Shown in pieces: positions 50,092 through 60,468 of a stretch of DNA of 64,000 nt; position 1 is the stretch's first letter, and every line of letters starts with the position of its first letter. The notes under the pieces were generated by a model. That model worked only from the letters and a program-made list of their open reading frames with translations, searched no databases and had not been told where the DNA came from. Where the stretch lies: assembly GCF_000378985.1 (NCBI RefSeq), contig NZ_KB905370.1:1517830-1581829 (forward strand). The letters are read 5' to 3'. The translations under genes and the position numbers were made by a program. The stretch is from Ensifer sp. BR816 (GTDB lineage: Bacteria > Pseudomonadota > Alphaproteobacteria > Rhizobiales > Rhizobiaceae).

Positions 50092-53000
50092 TCAATGGAA
50101 ATTGCGCCCCTTCGGCATGACCTCGGCCACCGCGCTCCCCGCCTCCGTGGCGTCCCCCTGTGCCGGCGGGGCCAGGCGCAATTGCCGGAGCGCTTTCTTG
50201 TCGCGGGCATCCGCCGTCGGCCTGAGCGCCTCGTCCGCCCGGTCATTGGCTGCGAAGCGCCGGGCCTCGTTGCGCAACAGGCCGAGCATCGGCGTCATAT
50301 CCTCCATATATTCGGCGACCACATGGATGACCCCGCTTTCGCTCTGTAGGCGGCCGCGTATCTTCACGAGCCGCGATCCCATGACCTGCCGCCGATATTT
50401 CTGGAAGGTCTTCTCCCAGACGATGATGTTGGCGACACCGGTTTCGTCCTCGATCGTCATGAAGATGACGCCGTTGGCGGAGCCCGGCCGCTGGCGAACG
50501 AGCACAAGGCCCGCCACCGTCACCCGTCTTCCGGCCGCGGTCCTCGCCAGATCCCGGCTGGAAAGAATACCCAGCCGCGCGAAATCCTCGCGCATGAAGG
50601 AAACCGGATGGGCCTTCAGGGAAAGCGTCAGGTAACGATAGTCATGGATGACATGCTCGCCGGCGGGCATGTCCGGCAGGGCAACCGCCGGCTCGACCTG
50701 CAGGTCCGTGGAACCGGTCCCATCGAAAAGCGGCAGGCGTTCGACCGCCGACTGTTCGTTGAGTGCCTTCACCGCCCAGAGTGCTCTCCGCCGATCGAGC
50801 CCGACGGAGCGGAAGGCGTCCGCATCCGCAAGGCGCTCCAGCACGGCCCGGGTCAGCCCGGAGCGGGCCCAGAGATCGTGGACGGAGCGATATCCCTCGC
50901 CGCGGCGCGCGACGAGCGCCTCCATATCCGCTTGCCGCAATCCCTTGACCAGCCGGAAACCGAGCCGGACGGCCTTCTGCGACTTGATCACATCCCGCAT
51001 ATCCGCATGGCGCGGGTCGATCGCAGTCTTGCGAAACATCGCCTCGCCTTCGAGCAGAGCATCCCAGTCCGAATGATTGACGTCGACCGGCAGCATCCTG
51101 ACCCCGTGCTCGCGGGCATCGCGCACGAGCTGGGCCGGTGCATAGAAGCCCATCGGCTGCGAATTCAGAAGGGCGGCGCAGAAGATGTCCGGATAGTAGG
51201 CCTTGAACCAGGACGAGGCATAGACGAGCGAGGCGAAAGAGGCGGCATGGCTTTCGGGAAAGCCATACTCGCCGAAACCCTTGATCTGGTTGAAGCAGCG
51301 CTCGGCGAATTCCCTGTCATAGCCGTTCCTGACCATGCCATCGATCATCTTCCGCTCGAAAGTATGGATCGTGCCGGTCCGCTTGAAGGTCGCCATGGCA
51401 CGCCGCAGGCGATCGGCCTCGCTCGGCGAGAAGCCGGCGGCGGTGATGGCGATCTGCATTGCCTGCTCCTGGAAAAGCGGCACACCCAGCGTTCTTTCCA
51501 AAACCGCCTTCAATTCCTCGCTGGGATAATCGACCGCTTCGCCCCTGCGCTGCGCCTCGCGCCGCTTCAGATAGGGATGCACCATGTTGCCCTGGATGGG
51601 TCCCGGACGGACGATCGCCACCTCGATCACCAGATCGTACATTTCGCGTGGCCTAAGCCGCGGCAGCATGCTCATCTGTGCCCGGCTTTCGATCTGGAAC
51701 ACCCCGACCGTATCGGCGCGGCAGATCATGTCGTAAACGGCCTCCTGATGATCCTGATAGATTTCGGCGAGCGTTTTTTGTTCGCCGTAATGGGCTTCCA
51801 GAAACTTGAAGGCCCTGGCGAGGCAAGTCAGCATGCCGAGCGCCAGCACATCGACCTTGAGGATCTTCAACTGGTCGAGGTCGTCCTTGTCCCACTCGAT
51901 CATGTAGCGGTCGGGCATGGCCGTATTCATGATCGGCACGACCTCGTCGAGCCTGTCGCGGGTGATGACGAAGCCGCCCACATGCTGGGAGAGATGCCGC
52001 GGAAAGTTCATGAGCAGGCTGGCATAGGCAAGGACGCGCCTCGTCAGCGGATCCGCCATGTCGAGGCCCGCCCCCTTCGCCTGTTCTTCGGTGAAGGGCG
52101 AGGTCCCCCAGCCCCAGACCGAACTGACGAGCGCCGATTGCACATCCTCCGACAGGCCGAAGGCCTTGGCGACTTCGCGGCCGGCCGAACGCGAGCGGTA
52201 GCTGATCACCGCGGCAGTGAGACCGGCATGCTCCTTGCCGTAGGTCCTGTAGATATATTGGATGACCTCTTCGCGCCGCTCATGCTCGAAATCGACATCG
52301 ATATCGGGTGGCTCGTCGCGGTCGCGCGACAGGAAGCGGTCGAACAGCAGCGTGAACTTCTGCGGGTCCACATCGGTGATGCCGAGGCAGAAACAGACCG
52401 AGGAATTGGCGGCAGACCCCCGCCCCTGGCAAAGAATGTCGACGCTGCGGGCAAATTTCACCAGCTTGTGGACGGTCAGGAAATAGGGTTCGTATTTCTT
52501 GTCGTGGATGAGTTCGAGCTCGTATTCGATCTGCCGCTTTACCTTTTCCGGCACGCCGGAAGGGTACCGCACGCGCGCGCCTTCGGCGACGAGCCTTCGC
52601 AGGCTCTCGGCCGGCGTCTCGCCCTCGGCGTTCTCGTCCGGATATTGGTGGCTGAGCTCGTCGAGGCTGAAGGAAAGCCGCTTGAAGAACTTTCCTGCAT
52701 TGGCGATCGCTTCGGGATAGTCGCGGAAAAGCCGTGCCATCTCCTTCGGGCTCTTCAGGTGCCTTTCGGCATTCTTATGGAGAAGGAAGCCGGCGCTGGC
52801 GATCGTCACATGCTCGCGAATGGCGGTGACGACATCGGCAAGCGGCCGGTAGTGCGGATCGTGATAGAGCGCATCATTGGTGGCCAGAAGCCGGACATCC
52901 AGGCTCCGGGCGACTGCGGCGAGAACGGCGAAGTCATGCCGGTCGAAACCGTCATGGCGCGGCACCAAGCCGAGATAGAGCCGGTTGCCGGCATGCTCCC

Positions 53001-53439
53001 GCAGTGTCTCAAGAAGCGCGCTCAGCATTTCCGGCTGCGGCCGGCCTTCGCCCGGCATGATGATCAGCAGCAGTTCCTCCTGCCATTCGAGGAGATCGGC
53101 GAGATGAAGCGTGCACTCGCCCTTCTTCGAACGCAGGTTGCCGGCACTGAGCAGGCGGCAAAGATGCCCCCAGCCCCGCCTGTTCCGGGGATAGGCGAGA
53201 ATGTCCGGCGTGCCGTCGGCAAGGACCAGGCGGGCGCCGGGCTGGAAAGGGTAATTCTCCACTTTCGCCTTGGCATGAGCCCGGACGACACCGGCGACGC
53301 TGTTGCGGTCGGCCACGCCGAGGCCCGAAAGCCCGACCTTCCTGGCGAAGACGATCATCTCCTCGGCCGGCGCCGCCCCCTCGAGGAAGGAGAAATTCGT
53401 GCGCGCCCCAAGCTCGTAGAAGACCGGCGCCGCGCTCAT
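50092..53439 (-). CDS. dnaE2: Error-prone DNA polymerase DnaE2 (ImuC)
   Basis: C-family polymerase of the damage-inducible mutasome. ATG 53439 ([20 protein letters not shown]) overlaps the imuB stop by 4 bp and gives 1115 residues. A PHP domain (1-270) precedes the polymerase palm with [20 protein letters not shown] (catalytic acidic residues) and the DnaE fingers; an OB-fold ([20 protein letters not shown]) is near residue 965. It shows the shorter architecture of DnaE2, without the C-terminal domain of replicative DnaE. Part of the SOS operon imuA-imuB-dnaE2. Confidence 0.97.
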   Translation of the reverse strand: MSAAPVFYELGARTNFSFLEGAAPAEEMIVFARKVGLSGLGVADRNSVAGVVRAHAKAKVENYPFQPGARLVLADGTPDILAYPRNRRGWGHLCRLLSAGNLRSKKGECTLHLADLLEWQEELLLIIMPGEGRPQPEMLSALLETLREHAGNRLYLGLVPRHDGFDRHDFAVLAAVARSLDVRLLATNDALYHDPHYRPLADVVTAIREHVTIASAGFLLHKNAERHLKSPKEMARLFRDYPEAIANAGKFFKRLSFSLDELSHQYPDENAEGETPAESLRRLVAEGARVRYPSGVPEKVKRQIEYELELIHDKKYEPYFLTVHKLVKFARSVDILCQGRGSAANSSVCFCLGITDVDPQKFTLLFDRFLSRDRDEPPDIDVDFEHERREEVIQYIYRTYGKEHAGLTAAVISYRSRSAGREVAKAFGLSEDVQSALVSSVWGWGTSPFTEEQAKGAGLDMADPLTRRVLAYASLLMNFPRHLSQHVGGFVITRDRLDEVVPIMNTAMPDRYMIEWDKDDLDQLKILKVDVLALGMLTCLARAFKFLEAHYGEQKTLAEIYQDHQEAVYDMICRADTVGVFQIESRAQMSMLPRLRPREMYDLVIEVAIVRPGPIQGNMVHPYLKRREAQRRGEAVDYPSEELKAVLERTLGVPLFQEQAMQIAITAAGFSPSEADRLRRAMATFKRTGTIHTFERKMIDGMVRNGYDREFAERCFNQIKGFGEYGFPESHAASFASLVYASSWFKAYYPDIFCAALLNSQPMGFYAPAQLVRDAREHGVRMLPVDVNHSDWDALLEGEAMFRKTAIDPRHADMRDVIKSQKAVRLGFRLVKGLRQADMEALVARRGEGYRSVHDLWARSGLTRAVLERLADADAFRSVGLDRRRALWAVKALNEQSAVERLPLFDGTGSTDLQVEPAVALPDMPAGEHVIHDYRYLTLSLKAHPVSFMREDFARLGILSSRDLARTAAGRRVTVAGLVLVRQRPGSANGVIFMTIEDETGVANIIVWEKTFQKYRRQVMGSRLVKIRGRLQSESGVIHVVAEYMEDMTPMLGLLRNEARRFAANDRADEALRPTADARDKKALRQLRLAPPAQGDATEAGSAVAEVMPKGRNFH

Positions 53440-55049
53440 GCGAAAACTCCGTGCATGAACCAGCGGACTGCCGCGACTTCCCTTCCGTAAAGCCCTTCGC
53501 GGAACAGCCAGAAGCGACGGCCCTCCTGATCCTCGACCCGGAAATAGTCGCGCGTCGGATGGTCCTCGCCGTCGATCCACCATTCGGCGGCGATCCGCTC
53601 GGGCCCTTCGGCGCGGGCGACGCGATATTGGATCTTGCGCCAGTTGAAGCTGCGCGGGGCGCCGTCCGGCACCTCGGCCGTCGCCTCCACCAGTTCGGGA
53701 TGGGCGAAAATCCGAAGCGGGCGGTTTTCTGGAAAGACCCTGTCGTCAGAGCCAGGCGGCGCCATCACCGCCGCCACATTCCTGACGGGGGCAAATCCGC
53801 CCGCCCGCTCCGGCAGGTGGCTTTCGGCAAGGCTCGCCTGCATCAGGCAATCGGGGCCGAAACGGGCGGCAACCTTGTCGATGAAGGCGGCAAGCGGCTG
53901 GCTTTCCTCGGGCACGCCGGAAAAATCCTGCTGCGCCGGATCAAGCCTTTCGCTGCGCAAAACGGCCAGCCTGAGGATCTCGAAGCCGTAGCCGGCATCG
54001 AGATCGTCATGAACTGCCTGCAGCCGTTCGCGAAAGAGCGCCGCGATGCGCTCGGCATCGTTCAACGGCATGGCCGCATGCGCCCGCACGCGGAACACCC
54101 GCCCGTCGACGCGAAACAGCAGGAGCTCGAACAGGCGCCCGCCTTCGCCATGACGCTCCAGCGAGGCGCGGACATCCTTGGCAAGGTGGCGGGTGAGTTC
54201 GAGAATGTATTCCTCGTCCATCAGCGGCTCGGCGAGCCGCCGCTCGGCGGAAAAGCTCGGCACCGGCAGGCGTGGCGACAAAGGTTCGTCCGCCTCGCCT
54301 CTCGCCTGGTCGAGCCTGAGGAGAAGGAGGGAACCGAAGCGGCGGGCAAGCGGCGCGCGGGGCGCTTCGAGAAGGTCGCCGACCTGTTTCAGCCCGACCC
54401 GCTCGAGGGCCGCGGCGGTTTCCTCCGGCAGGCGGAGGCCCGCGACCGGCAAGGGTGCCAGAACCCGGCCGGCCTCTTCCGCCTCGATGACGGCCACATC
54501 GCCGTAGCGGGCGGCGGCCCAGGAAAGGCCGGCTGCGGAGGAGACGGTCGCCCGCGCCTCGACGCCGAGCGAGAAAAGCCGGGACAGGAGGTCGCTGACA
54601 AGCCCCTTCTCGCCGCCATGCAGGTGGGCGCAGCCGGTGATGTCGAGGAACAGGCCGTCCTTTCCGTCGAGCGCGACGAGCGGCGTATAGCGGTCGCACC
54701 AGTCGGCAAGCCCCTCCAGAAAGGCCTGGTCTGCCGCCGGATCGGCGGCGATCACGTCGAGCGCCGGGCACATGGCGCGGGCCTCCGCCGCCCCCTGGCC
54801 GCGCTTCAGGCCGATCCGCTCGGCAAGCGTGTCGAGCGCGACGAGGCGCATGGCATTGTCGATCTTGGCAGCAAAAACGACCGGCGGATGATCAGGACGC
54901 CCGCGCGAAAGCCAGGAGGCGCCCCAGCGGCTGCGTGCGACGCGATCGGCCGGCAGATGCGGAAAGTGGATCGACAGGATTCTCTGGCTGTCCGTTGGCC
55001 TGAACAGCGGTGCTCCGGCGCGCGTCGAGGGGGTAGAAGCGGCGGTCAT
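53436..55049 (-). CDS. imuB: ImuB, catalytically inactive Y-family polymerase homologue
   Basis: Mutasome hub that recruits DnaE2 to the beta clamp. From ATG 55049 ([20 protein letters not shown]) it has 537 residues. The Y-family core begins at [17 protein letters not shown]. The DinB catalytic motif SIDEAYLDVT is replaced by [14 protein letters not shown], so polymerase activity should be lost, as in other ImuB proteins. The little-finger-like and C-terminal domains extend to residue 537. The start lies inside imuA (158-bp overlap); a later start would cut the core, so this one is preferred. Confidence 0.94.
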   Translation of the reverse strand: MTAASTPSTRAGAPLFRPTDSQRILSIHFPHLPADRVARSRWGASWLSRGRPDHPPVVFAAKIDNAMRLVALDTLAERIGLKRGQGAAEARAMCPALDVIAADPAADQAFLEGLADWCDRYTPLVALDGKDGLFLDITGCAHLHGGEKGLVSDLLSRLFSLGVEARATVSSAAGLSWAAARYGDVAVIEAEEAGRVLAPLPVAGLRLPEETAAALERVGLKQVGDLLEAPRAPLARRFGSLLLLRLDQARGEADEPLSPRLPVPSFSAERRLAEPLMDEEYILELTRHLAKDVRASLERHGEGGRLFELLLFRVDGRVFRVRAHAAMPLNDAERIAALFRERLQAVHDDLDAGYGFEILRLAVLRSERLDPAQQDFSGVPEESQPLAAFIDKVAARFGPDCLMQASLAESHLPERAGGFAPVRNVAAVMAPPGSDDRVFPENRPLRIFAHPELVEATAEVPDGAPRSFNWRKIQYRVARAEGPERIAAEWWIDGEDHPTRDYFRVEDQEGRRFWLFREGLYGREVAAVRWFMHGVFA

Positions 55050-55845
55050 GGGCGTTCCATTCCAGAAAGATGTCGGCAGCGGCATAAGCCCTGCTTTTTT
55101 CGACAAGGAGGTGAAAGACGGGATGGGCGATGCTGCCGCAAAGCACCGAGCCATCGGGGAGAGGACGTTCGCCGGCCGGCGCCGGCTTGATCTGGAAGCG
55201 GAAGAAGGCGCTGCTCGCCTCCTCCTCGCCCGCCTGGCGGAAGAGAAGCAGAGGCACATGGCCGGCCCGGGCCCGGACATGAAGGCGCCGGCTCTCGCTC
55301 AAGGCGAAACAGGCGGGATTGCCGCGGATTTCCAGAACGACCGCGGCAAAGACCGGCACCGAAAGCGCCGTCTCGGCGATCCAGAGCGCATCCTTGACCG
55401 TGCGCACCGAGACGAAGAGGAAGCGCCCAGGATCGAGCCCGTAGGACTTGACGCCGGGCGCATAGAGCTGACCCGCCTCGCGGGAAGCGAGCGCCTGGCT
55501 GATCCACAGCACCGGGGCGAGATGGCCTTTCTCCCTCCTCTCCTGCTGATAGAGCACCGCAAGCGCCGCCGCGAAACCGGCGGCCGCGCCCGCATCGCGG
55601 GTTTCGGCATTGCGGATTTCCATCATCCCTTCGAGCGGCAACCCGCCCTTGAGGAGATCGTCGAGCGGCCCGATCCCGAGCGGCAGGACCTTGCGATGCG
55701 AGGTTCCTTCCCTGCCGCGGCGAAAGCCGGCGGCATCGGCCGCCTTGGCGGCCCGCGCAATTCCAGGCAAGCTGCAATTTTCAATCCGTGCTATGGTGTC
55801 ACGAAGGGAAAGAATGGTTTGCCGTTGCACGGCGTTCTCGGCCAT
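54892..55845 (-). CDS. imuA: ImuA, RecA-like mutasome component
   Basis: SulA/RecA-related protein encoded first in SOS mutagenesis cassettes. The 317-residue product has a RecA-like core without a proper Walker A (GIGPLDDLLKGGLPLEGMME) and the conserved ending [20 protein letters not shown] near residue 260. The frame then runs on another 50 or so residues inside imuB. An SOS box lies 22 bp upstream. Start MAENAVQRQTILSLRDTIAR is family-typical. Confidence 0.92.
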   Translation of the reverse strand: MAENAVQRQTILSLRDTIARIENCSLPGIARAAKAADAAGFRRGREGTSHRKVLPLGIGPLDDLLKGGLPLEGMMEIRNAETRDAGAAAGFAAALAVLYQQERREKGHLAPVLWISQALASREAGQLYAPGVKSYGLDPGRFLFVSVRTVKDALWIAETALSVPVFAAVVLEIRGNPACFALSESRRLHVRARAGHVPLLLFRQAGEEEASSAFFRFQIKPAPAGERPLPDGSVLCGSIAHPVFHLLVEKSRAYAAADIFLEWNAHDRRFYPLDARRSTAVQANGQPENPVDPLSASAGRSRRTQPLGRLLAFARAS

Positions 55846-55866
55846 GACGGTCAGCTCCCATCATTT

Positions 55867-55881
55867 GTTCATGTTATGTTC
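55867..55881. promoter_or_regulatory. LexA (SOS) box of the imuA-imuB-dnaE2 operon
   Basis: GTTCATGTTATGTTC is a perfect match to the alphaproteobacterial LexA operator GTTC-N7-GTTC. On the imuA strand a TTGACT (55908-55913) could be the -35, so LexA would block the promoter. Placed 22 bp before imuA. Confidence 0.88.
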
Positions 55882-56013
55882 TTATGGATTCCAGAGCTTG
55901 CGGGAAGAGTCAACAGCAAAGGATAAGAATTTATTCCTCACGCCTGCCCGACCACAATTCAACACTCGAAAAACAAACGCGAAATCGCTATATGAGGGCA
56001 ACAAGGAGTGCCT

Positions 56014-56448
56014 ATGGCCCGCATTGACCAGACCGATGATTGGCGGGAACGCCACGCACCGACGCTTACCACATTCGAACAGCTTGCGTTTGAAGCCTAT
56101 AGCCACCTGCCGCAGGAATTCCGCAAGCTGACGACGGACCTCATCATCGAAGTTGCCGATTTTCCCAGCGACGACGTCTTCGAAGACATGGCGCTCGAGA
56201 CGCCTTTCGATCTGCTTGGCCTGTTCGAGGGGCGCGGCATCGGCGAGCGCTTCACCATGGAGACCGGCCAGTTCCCGAACCGGATCACCCTCTACCGTCG
56301 CCCGATCCTCGATTACTGGGCGGAAAACGAGGAAACGCTCGGCGACATCATCACCCATGTGCTGATCCACGAGATCGGCCACCATTTCGGCCTGTCCGAC
56401 GACGACATGGAGCGGATCGAGGCGAGCGTCGAGCACGTCGGCGGTTAG
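56014..56448 (+). CDS. Zincin-like metallopeptidase family protein (DUF1025-type)
   Basis: A 144-residue minimal zincin. The zinc site HVLIHEIGHHFGLSDDDME holds His119-Glu120-x-x-His123 and a downstream acidic ligand candidate (Asp129-131), as in the MMP-like domain family. ATG 56014 is five bases after AGGAG. No signal peptide. Substrate unknown. It stands divergent from imuA, across the SOS box, but nothing shows that it is SOS-controlled. Confidence 0.88.
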   Translation: MARIDQTDDWRERHAPTLTTFEQLAFEAYSHLPQEFRKLTTDLIIEVADFPSDDVFEDMALETPFDLLGLFEGRGIGERFTMETGQFPNRITLYRRPILDYWAENEETLGDIITHVLIHEIGHHFGLSDDDMERIEASVEHVGG

Positions 56449-56485
56449 AGCCAACAGCTTCCTAAAGTTTTTTGGACGACATGCG

Positions 56486-56941
56486 CTAAGCGAACCGCCC
56501 TGCAAGCGCCTCGACGCGGCGGATCATCGCCTGCAGATTGTCGCGGATCCGGGCTTCGACCAAGGCGGTCACCTCCGGATATTCTTCCAGCATGCGGCGG
56601 AAAAGCGGCCGGTTGATACGGATCACCTCGCTGTCCTCGTTCGCGGTCGCGGTGAACTTGCGCTCGACCATCGAGATCAGCGCCAGTTCCGACAACAGCG
56701 CGCCGCGGCCGACGCTGTCGACCGGCTGCGGGCGGCCTTCGGCGTCGAGTTTCGACAGCGAGAAGCTTCCGGCGGCAACCGCATAGGCGCAATCGGCCGG
56801 CGCGCCTTCGCGGAAGAGCTCATGGCCCTTGGCAACGCGACGGCGCTCGGCGCCGAAGGCGATCAGCCGAAGCTTGTCGTCGCCAATCTCGGCGAAGAGC
56901 GAGACGTTGGACAGAAGTGCGATGTCATCATTGAGTGACAA
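56486..56941 (-). CDS. Stand-alone cyclic nucleotide-binding domain protein (Crp-like, no HTH)
   Basis: A 151-residue protein formed by one Crp/Fnr-type cNMP-binding domain: FAEIGDDKLRLIAFGAERRR, GHELFREGAPADCAYAVAAG and SVGRGALLSELALI. The phosphate-binding cassette lacks the canonical R-S/T-A-S/T, so cyclic nucleotide binding is doubtful. No DNA-binding domain follows. It lies 15 bp after the response-regulator gene on the same strand, so it may modulate or respond to that system (inference). Confidence 0.87.
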   Translation of the reverse strand: MSLNDDIALLSNVSLFAEIGDDKLRLIAFGAERRRVAKGHELFREGAPADCAYAVAAGSFSLSKLDAEGRPQPVDSVGRGALLSELALISMVERKFTATANEDSEVIRINRPLFRRMLEEYPEVTALVEARIRDNLQAMIRRVEALAGRFA

Positions 56942-56956
56942 GCGGCAAATCTCCGA

Positions 56957-57640
56957 TCATGGAACGATCTTGTAGCCGCCGTTCTCTGTCACCAAAATCT
57001 CGGCATTGGAAGGGTCGCGTTCGATTTTCTGGCGAAGCCGGTAGACATGCGTCTCGAGCGTGTGCGTCGTCACCCCGGAATTGTAGCCCCACACCTCCTC
57101 GAGCAGGACGTCGCGGGTCACCACCTTCTGGTCGGCGCGGTAGAGGTAGCGGATGATCGCCGCCTCCTTTTCGGTCAGGCGAATCTTCTGGCCGTTCTCC
57201 ATCGTCAGCAGCTTCTGGCTCGGCTTGAACGTGTAGGGGCCGACGCTGAAGGTCGCGTCCTCGCTCTGCTCGTGCTGGCGCAGCTGGGCGCGGATGCGGG
57301 CGAGCAGCACGGCGAAGCGGAAGGGCTTGGTGACATAGTCGTTGGCGCCGGCCTCAAGCCCGAGGATCGTGTCCGAATCGGTATCGTGACCGGTCAGCAT
57401 GATGATCGGCGCCTTGAATCCACCCTTGCGCAGAAGCTTCACCGCCTCGCGGCCATCCATGTCCGGCAGGCCGACATCCATGATCAACAGGTCCACCTGG
57501 CGGGCGCGCGCCGTCTGGATGCCCTTGCCGGCCGTCGCTTCCTGCAGGAGGTCGAACTCCTCATAGAGAGAAAGCTGCTCTATCAACGTCTCACGCAGAT
57601 CATTGTCATCGTCGACAAGGAGGATGGTGCGCGTCGCCAT
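56957..57640 (-). CDS. cenR: OmpR-family response regulator, probable CenR
   Basis: A 227-residue two-component regulator: receiver domain (1-120) with acidic pocket DDD (10-12), phosphoacceptor Asp55 in LLIMDVGLPDMDG and Lys in VTKPFRF; winged-helix domain (about 130-225) with TRDVLLEEVWGYNSGVTTHT and ENGGYKIVP. ATG 57640 is preceded by AGGAA. The overall sequence resembles CenR, the essential cell-envelope regulator of Alphaproteobacteria; no sensor kinase is adjacent, as is usual for cenR. Gene name is a family-level judgement. Confidence 0.82.
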   Translation of the reverse strand: MATRTILLVDDDNDLRETLIEQLSLYEEFDLLQEATAGKGIQTARARQVDLLIMDVGLPDMDGREAVKLLRKGGFKAPIIMLTGHDTDSDTILGLEAGANDYVTKPFRFAVLLARIRAQLRQHEQSEDATFSVGPYTFKPSQKLLTMENGQKIRLTEKEAAIIRYLYRADQKVVTRDVLLEEVWGYNSGVTTHTLETHVYRLRQKIERDPSNAEILVTENGGYKIVP

Positions 57641-57782
57641 GGGACAGTTCCTGTTGCTTCCTGGATTCAAACTAGCTCAAATGCCGCCCTTGGCAAAGCG
57701 CGGCCGTTCCTCAATCTTGTCGCCGTGCAACCGTGCTTAGGGTGGCCGTGAGATCACGGCAAAGCAAGAAATCGTGAGAATA

Positions 57783-58331
57783 ATGCGCAAGAAAACGTCG
57801 GGAGTAAGATCGCGGAAGTCCACCATCGTCGTCCGCGCCGCGCCGCGCGATCGCCGTCGCGCGCTTCTGAGCTTCGACGGCAGAACGGAGCAGGCGGCGA
57901 TCGGGCGAGGCGGCCTCACCGCCATGAAGCGCGAAGGCGACGGCGCGACGCCCCGGGCGACGATGAGGCTGATCGGCGGCTTCACGCGACGCGACCGAGT
58001 GTCCCTGCCGCAGACGCCACTGCCGATGCGCGCGACCCGTCGCGACATGCTCTGGTGCGACGCACCGGACCATGCCGCCTACAATCGCCCGGTCAGGGCG
58101 CCGTTTGCCGCAAGTCACGAAGCGATGATGCGCGATGACGGGCTTTACGATGTCTGCCTCGTCATGGACTGGAACATCTCCTCCAGGCGGCGGCATGCCG
58201 GCTCCGCGATCTTCTTCCATCTCATCCGCCCCGGCTATGAGCCGACGCAAGGCTGCATCGCCATCAGCCTGCCGGCGATGAAACGGCTGGTCCGGCACAT
58301 GCGCCGCGGCATGGCTGTCAGGATAACGTAG
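57783..58331 (+). CDS. L,D-transpeptidase (YkuD) family protein
   Basis: A 182-residue protein with a YkuD-like catalytic motif: HLIRPGYEPTQGCIAISLPA, in which Cys is the expected nucleophile and the upstream His belongs to the triad. GRGGLTAMKREGDGATPRAT is typical of the COG3786 branch. There is no evident signal peptide, which is odd for a cell-wall enzyme. The frame can also start at GTG 57774. It is divergent from the CenR-like gene. Confidence 0.87.
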   Translation: MRKKTSGVRSRKSTIVVRAAPRDRRRALLSFDGRTEQAAIGRGGLTAMKREGDGATPRATMRLIGGFTRRDRVSLPQTPLPMRATRRDMLWCDAPDHAAYNRPVRAPFAASHEAMMRDDGLYDVCLVMDWNISSRRRHAGSAIFFHLIRPGYEPTQGCIAISLPAMKRLVRHMRRGMAVRIT

Positions 58332-58340
58332 CCGAGACCG

Positions 58341-58880
58341 TCATTGCTCTCGCTCGAGCCTGCGCGGTGTCACGAATTGCACGAGGCGGCCCCGGCCCGG
58401 CTCGATCTCCGACCATTGCCCGGCATCGAAATCGATGACCGCGAGGGCGGCCGTCGGAAATTTCTCGTGAAGCCGCGCCAGTGCCTCACCTTCCCCGGCG
58501 AGCATGAGGGCAAGCTCCGCCATGCCCGGATTGTGCCCAACGAGCAGCAGGTTGTGTATTGACGGCTCCACGCCGCGTATCACGCCGAGAATGGCCTTGG
58601 CCGAGACTTCATAGATGCCGACGGCATCGCGGACGTCGATGCCGCGCGGCAAGGCCTCGGCCACGAGCTCCCAGGTCTCCTGTGCCCGCCGTGCCGTGGA
58701 AACGAGCGCCAGATCCGGAACGAGGCCATGCTCGGCCATATAGGCGGCGATCGCCGGGGCGGCCTTTCGCCCGCGCCCGGCGAGCGGCCGGCGATGATCG
58801 GCAACGCCTTCGGGCCAGGCGGACTTCGCGTGGCGAAGCAGCATGAGGCGGCGCGCTGGTGTTTTATCTGGATCGGACAT
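58341..58880 (-). CDS. SixA-like histidine phosphatase
   Basis: A 179-residue protein of the histidine phosphatase superfamily. The RHG-type motif is MLLRHAKSAWPEG near residue 15, and LLVGHNPGM supplies the second catalytic His. In E. coli SixA dephosphorylates phosphohistidine in the ArcB and PtsNTR systems; the target here is unknown. ATG 58880 is preferred over upstream in-frame codons. It is convergent with the L,D-transpeptidase-like gene (9-bp gap). Confidence 0.88.
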   Translation of the reverse strand: MSDPDKTPARRLMLLRHAKSAWPEGVADHRRPLAGRGRKAAPAIAAYMAEHGLVPDLALVSTARRAQETWELVAEALPRGIDVRDAVGIYEVSAKAILGVIRGVEPSIHNLLLVGHNPGMAELALMLAGEGEALARLHEKFPTAALAVIDFDAGQWSEIEPGRGRLVQFVTPRRLEREQ

Positions 58881-58949
58881 GATGGTCTTCGCGAGACAAG
58901 ATCGATCGGGCGATTGTCGCACCGTTGGCGCCACTTGTCTTCCCGCTTG

Positions 58950-58993
58950 CTGCAGCGATCTTTGCGCGTCTGAAAAGACGCAAGGCGCTGTAG
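58950..58993 (-). repeat. Rhizobial-type palindromic repeat, copy 3 (partial)
   Basis: Contains CTTTGCGCGTCTGAAAAGAC then GCAAGGCGCTGTAG, the palindromic half of the family seen at 15530, 30918 and 63878. It lacks the second half. Confidence 0.65.
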
Positions 58994-59002
58994 CAGCCTC
59001 GA

Positions 59003-59031
59003 CAAAAAAAGGCCGCCCCGAAGGGCGGCCA
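59003..59031 (-). terminator. Rho-independent terminator of leuC
   Basis: Minus-strand GGCCGCCC-TTCG-GGGCGGCC followed by TTTTTTT, 28 bp after the leuC stop. A UUCG tetraloop makes the hairpin very stable. Confidence 0.93.
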
Positions 59032-59058
59032 ATTGTGCCGGAAAAGCTCAAAACCGGC

Positions 59059-60468
59059 CTATTTCCAGTCGCGGATATCGACGAAGTGGCCTGCCACCGC
59101 AGCGGCGGCGGCCATCGCCGGCGAGACAAGGTGCGTGCGGCCCTTGAAGCCCTGGCGGCCTTCGAAGTTGCGGTTCGACGTCGAGGCACAGCGCTCGCCC
59201 GGCTTCAGCCGGTCGTCGTTCATCGCCAGGCACATGGAGCAGCCGGGCTCGCGCCAGTCGAAACCGGCTTCCTTGAAGATCTTGTCGAGACCCTCGGCCT
59301 CCGCCTGTTCCTTGACGAGGCCGGAGCCCGGCACGATCATCGCCGAAACGGTCGAGGCGACCTTGCGGCCCTCGACGACCTTGGCGACGGCGCGCAGATC
59401 CTCGATGCGGCCGTTCGTGCAGGAGCCGATGAAGACCCGGTCGATGGCGATATCCGTGATCTTCGTGTCCGGCTTCAGGCCCATATAGTCGAGCGCGCGC
59501 CACTTCGAAGCGCGCTTCGTCTCGTCCTGGATCTCGTCCGGGTTCGGAACGGCGCCCTGAACCGAGATGACGTCTTCCGGTGAGGAGCCCCAGGAGACGA
59601 TCGGCGGCAGGTTGGCCGCGTCGAGCACGACGACGCGGTCATAATGGGCGCCCTCGTCCGTGTGCAGCGTCTTCCAGTATTCGAGCGCCATGTCCCAGGC
59701 TTTGCCCTTCGGGGCGCGCGGCTTGTCCTTGATATAGTCGAAGGTCGTCTCGTCCGGCGCGATCAGGCCGGCGCGGGCGCCGCCCTCGATCGTCATGTTG
59801 CAGACGGTCATGCGACCTTCCATCGACAGCGAGCGGATCGCTTCGCCGGCAAACTCGATGACATGGCCGGTGCCGCCGGCCGTGCCGATCTCGCCGATGA
59901 TGGCAAGGATAATGTCCTTGGCGGTGACGCCGGGCGGCAACTGCCCGTCGACGCGCACCAGCATGTTCTTCGCCTTCTTCTGGATCAGCGTCTGGGTCGC
60001 CAGCACGTGCTCCACTTCCGACGTGCCGATGCCGTGCGCCAGCGCGCCGAAGGCGCCGTGCGTCGAGGTGTGGCTGTCGCCGCAGACGATCGTCATGCCC
60101 GGCAGGGTGAAGCCCTGTTCGGGGCCGACGATATGGACGATGCCCTGACGCTTGTCGTTTTCGGAGTAATATTCAACGCCGAAATCGGCAGCGTTCCTGG
60201 CGAGCGCCTCGACCTGGATGCGGCTTTCCTCGTTCTTGATGCCGAGGTGGCGGTCCGGCGAGGTCGGCACGTTATGGTCGACGACGGCGAGCGTCTTTTC
60301 CGGCGCCCGGACCTTGCGGCCGGCCATGCGCAGGCCTTCGAAGGCCTGCGGACTCGTCACCTCATGCACGAGGTGACGGTCGATGTAGAGCAGACAGGTG
60401 CCGTCATCCTGTTGGTTGACCAGATGATCGTCCCAGATCTTGTCATAGAGAGTACGCGGTGCGCTCAT
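59059..60468 (-). CDS. leuC: 3-isopropylmalate dehydratase large subunit
   Basis: Isomerises 2- to 3-isopropylmalate in leucine synthesis with small subunit LeuD (not here). The 469-residue aconitase-family protein shows the start [30 protein letters not shown], and [4Fe-4S] ligands in [13 protein letters not shown] and [11 protein letters not shown]. Monocistronic, with a strong terminator. leuD and leuB are commonly elsewhere in Rhizobiaceae. Confidence 0.98.
   Translation of the reverse strand: MSAPRTLYDKIWDDHLVNQQDDGTCLLYIDRHLVHEVTSPQAFEGLRMAGRKVRAPEKTLAVVDHNVPTSPDRHLGIKNEESRIQVEALARNAADFGVEYYSENDKRQGIVHIVGPEQGFTLPGMTIVCGDSHTSTHGAFGALAHGIGTSEVEHVLATQTLIQKKAKNMLVRVDGQLPPGVTAKDIILAIIGEIGTAGGTGHVIEFAGEAIRSLSMEGRMTVCNMTIEGGARAGLIAPDETTFDYIKDKPRAPKGKAWDMALEYWKTLHTDEGAHYDRVVVLDAANLPPIVSWGSSPEDVISVQGAVPNPDEIQDETKRASKWRALDYMGLKPDTKITDIAIDRVFIGSCTNGRIEDLRAVAKVVEGRKVASTVSAMIVPGSGLVKEQAEAEGLDKIFKEAGFDWREPGCSMCLAMNDDRLKPGERCASTSNRNFEGRQGFKGRTHLVSPAMAAAAAVAGHFVDIRDWK

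Noticed and set aside
50608..53490. Long plus-strand open frame opposite dnaE2
   Set aside because: Antisense to a well-supported polymerase gene; composition reflects the GC bias only.
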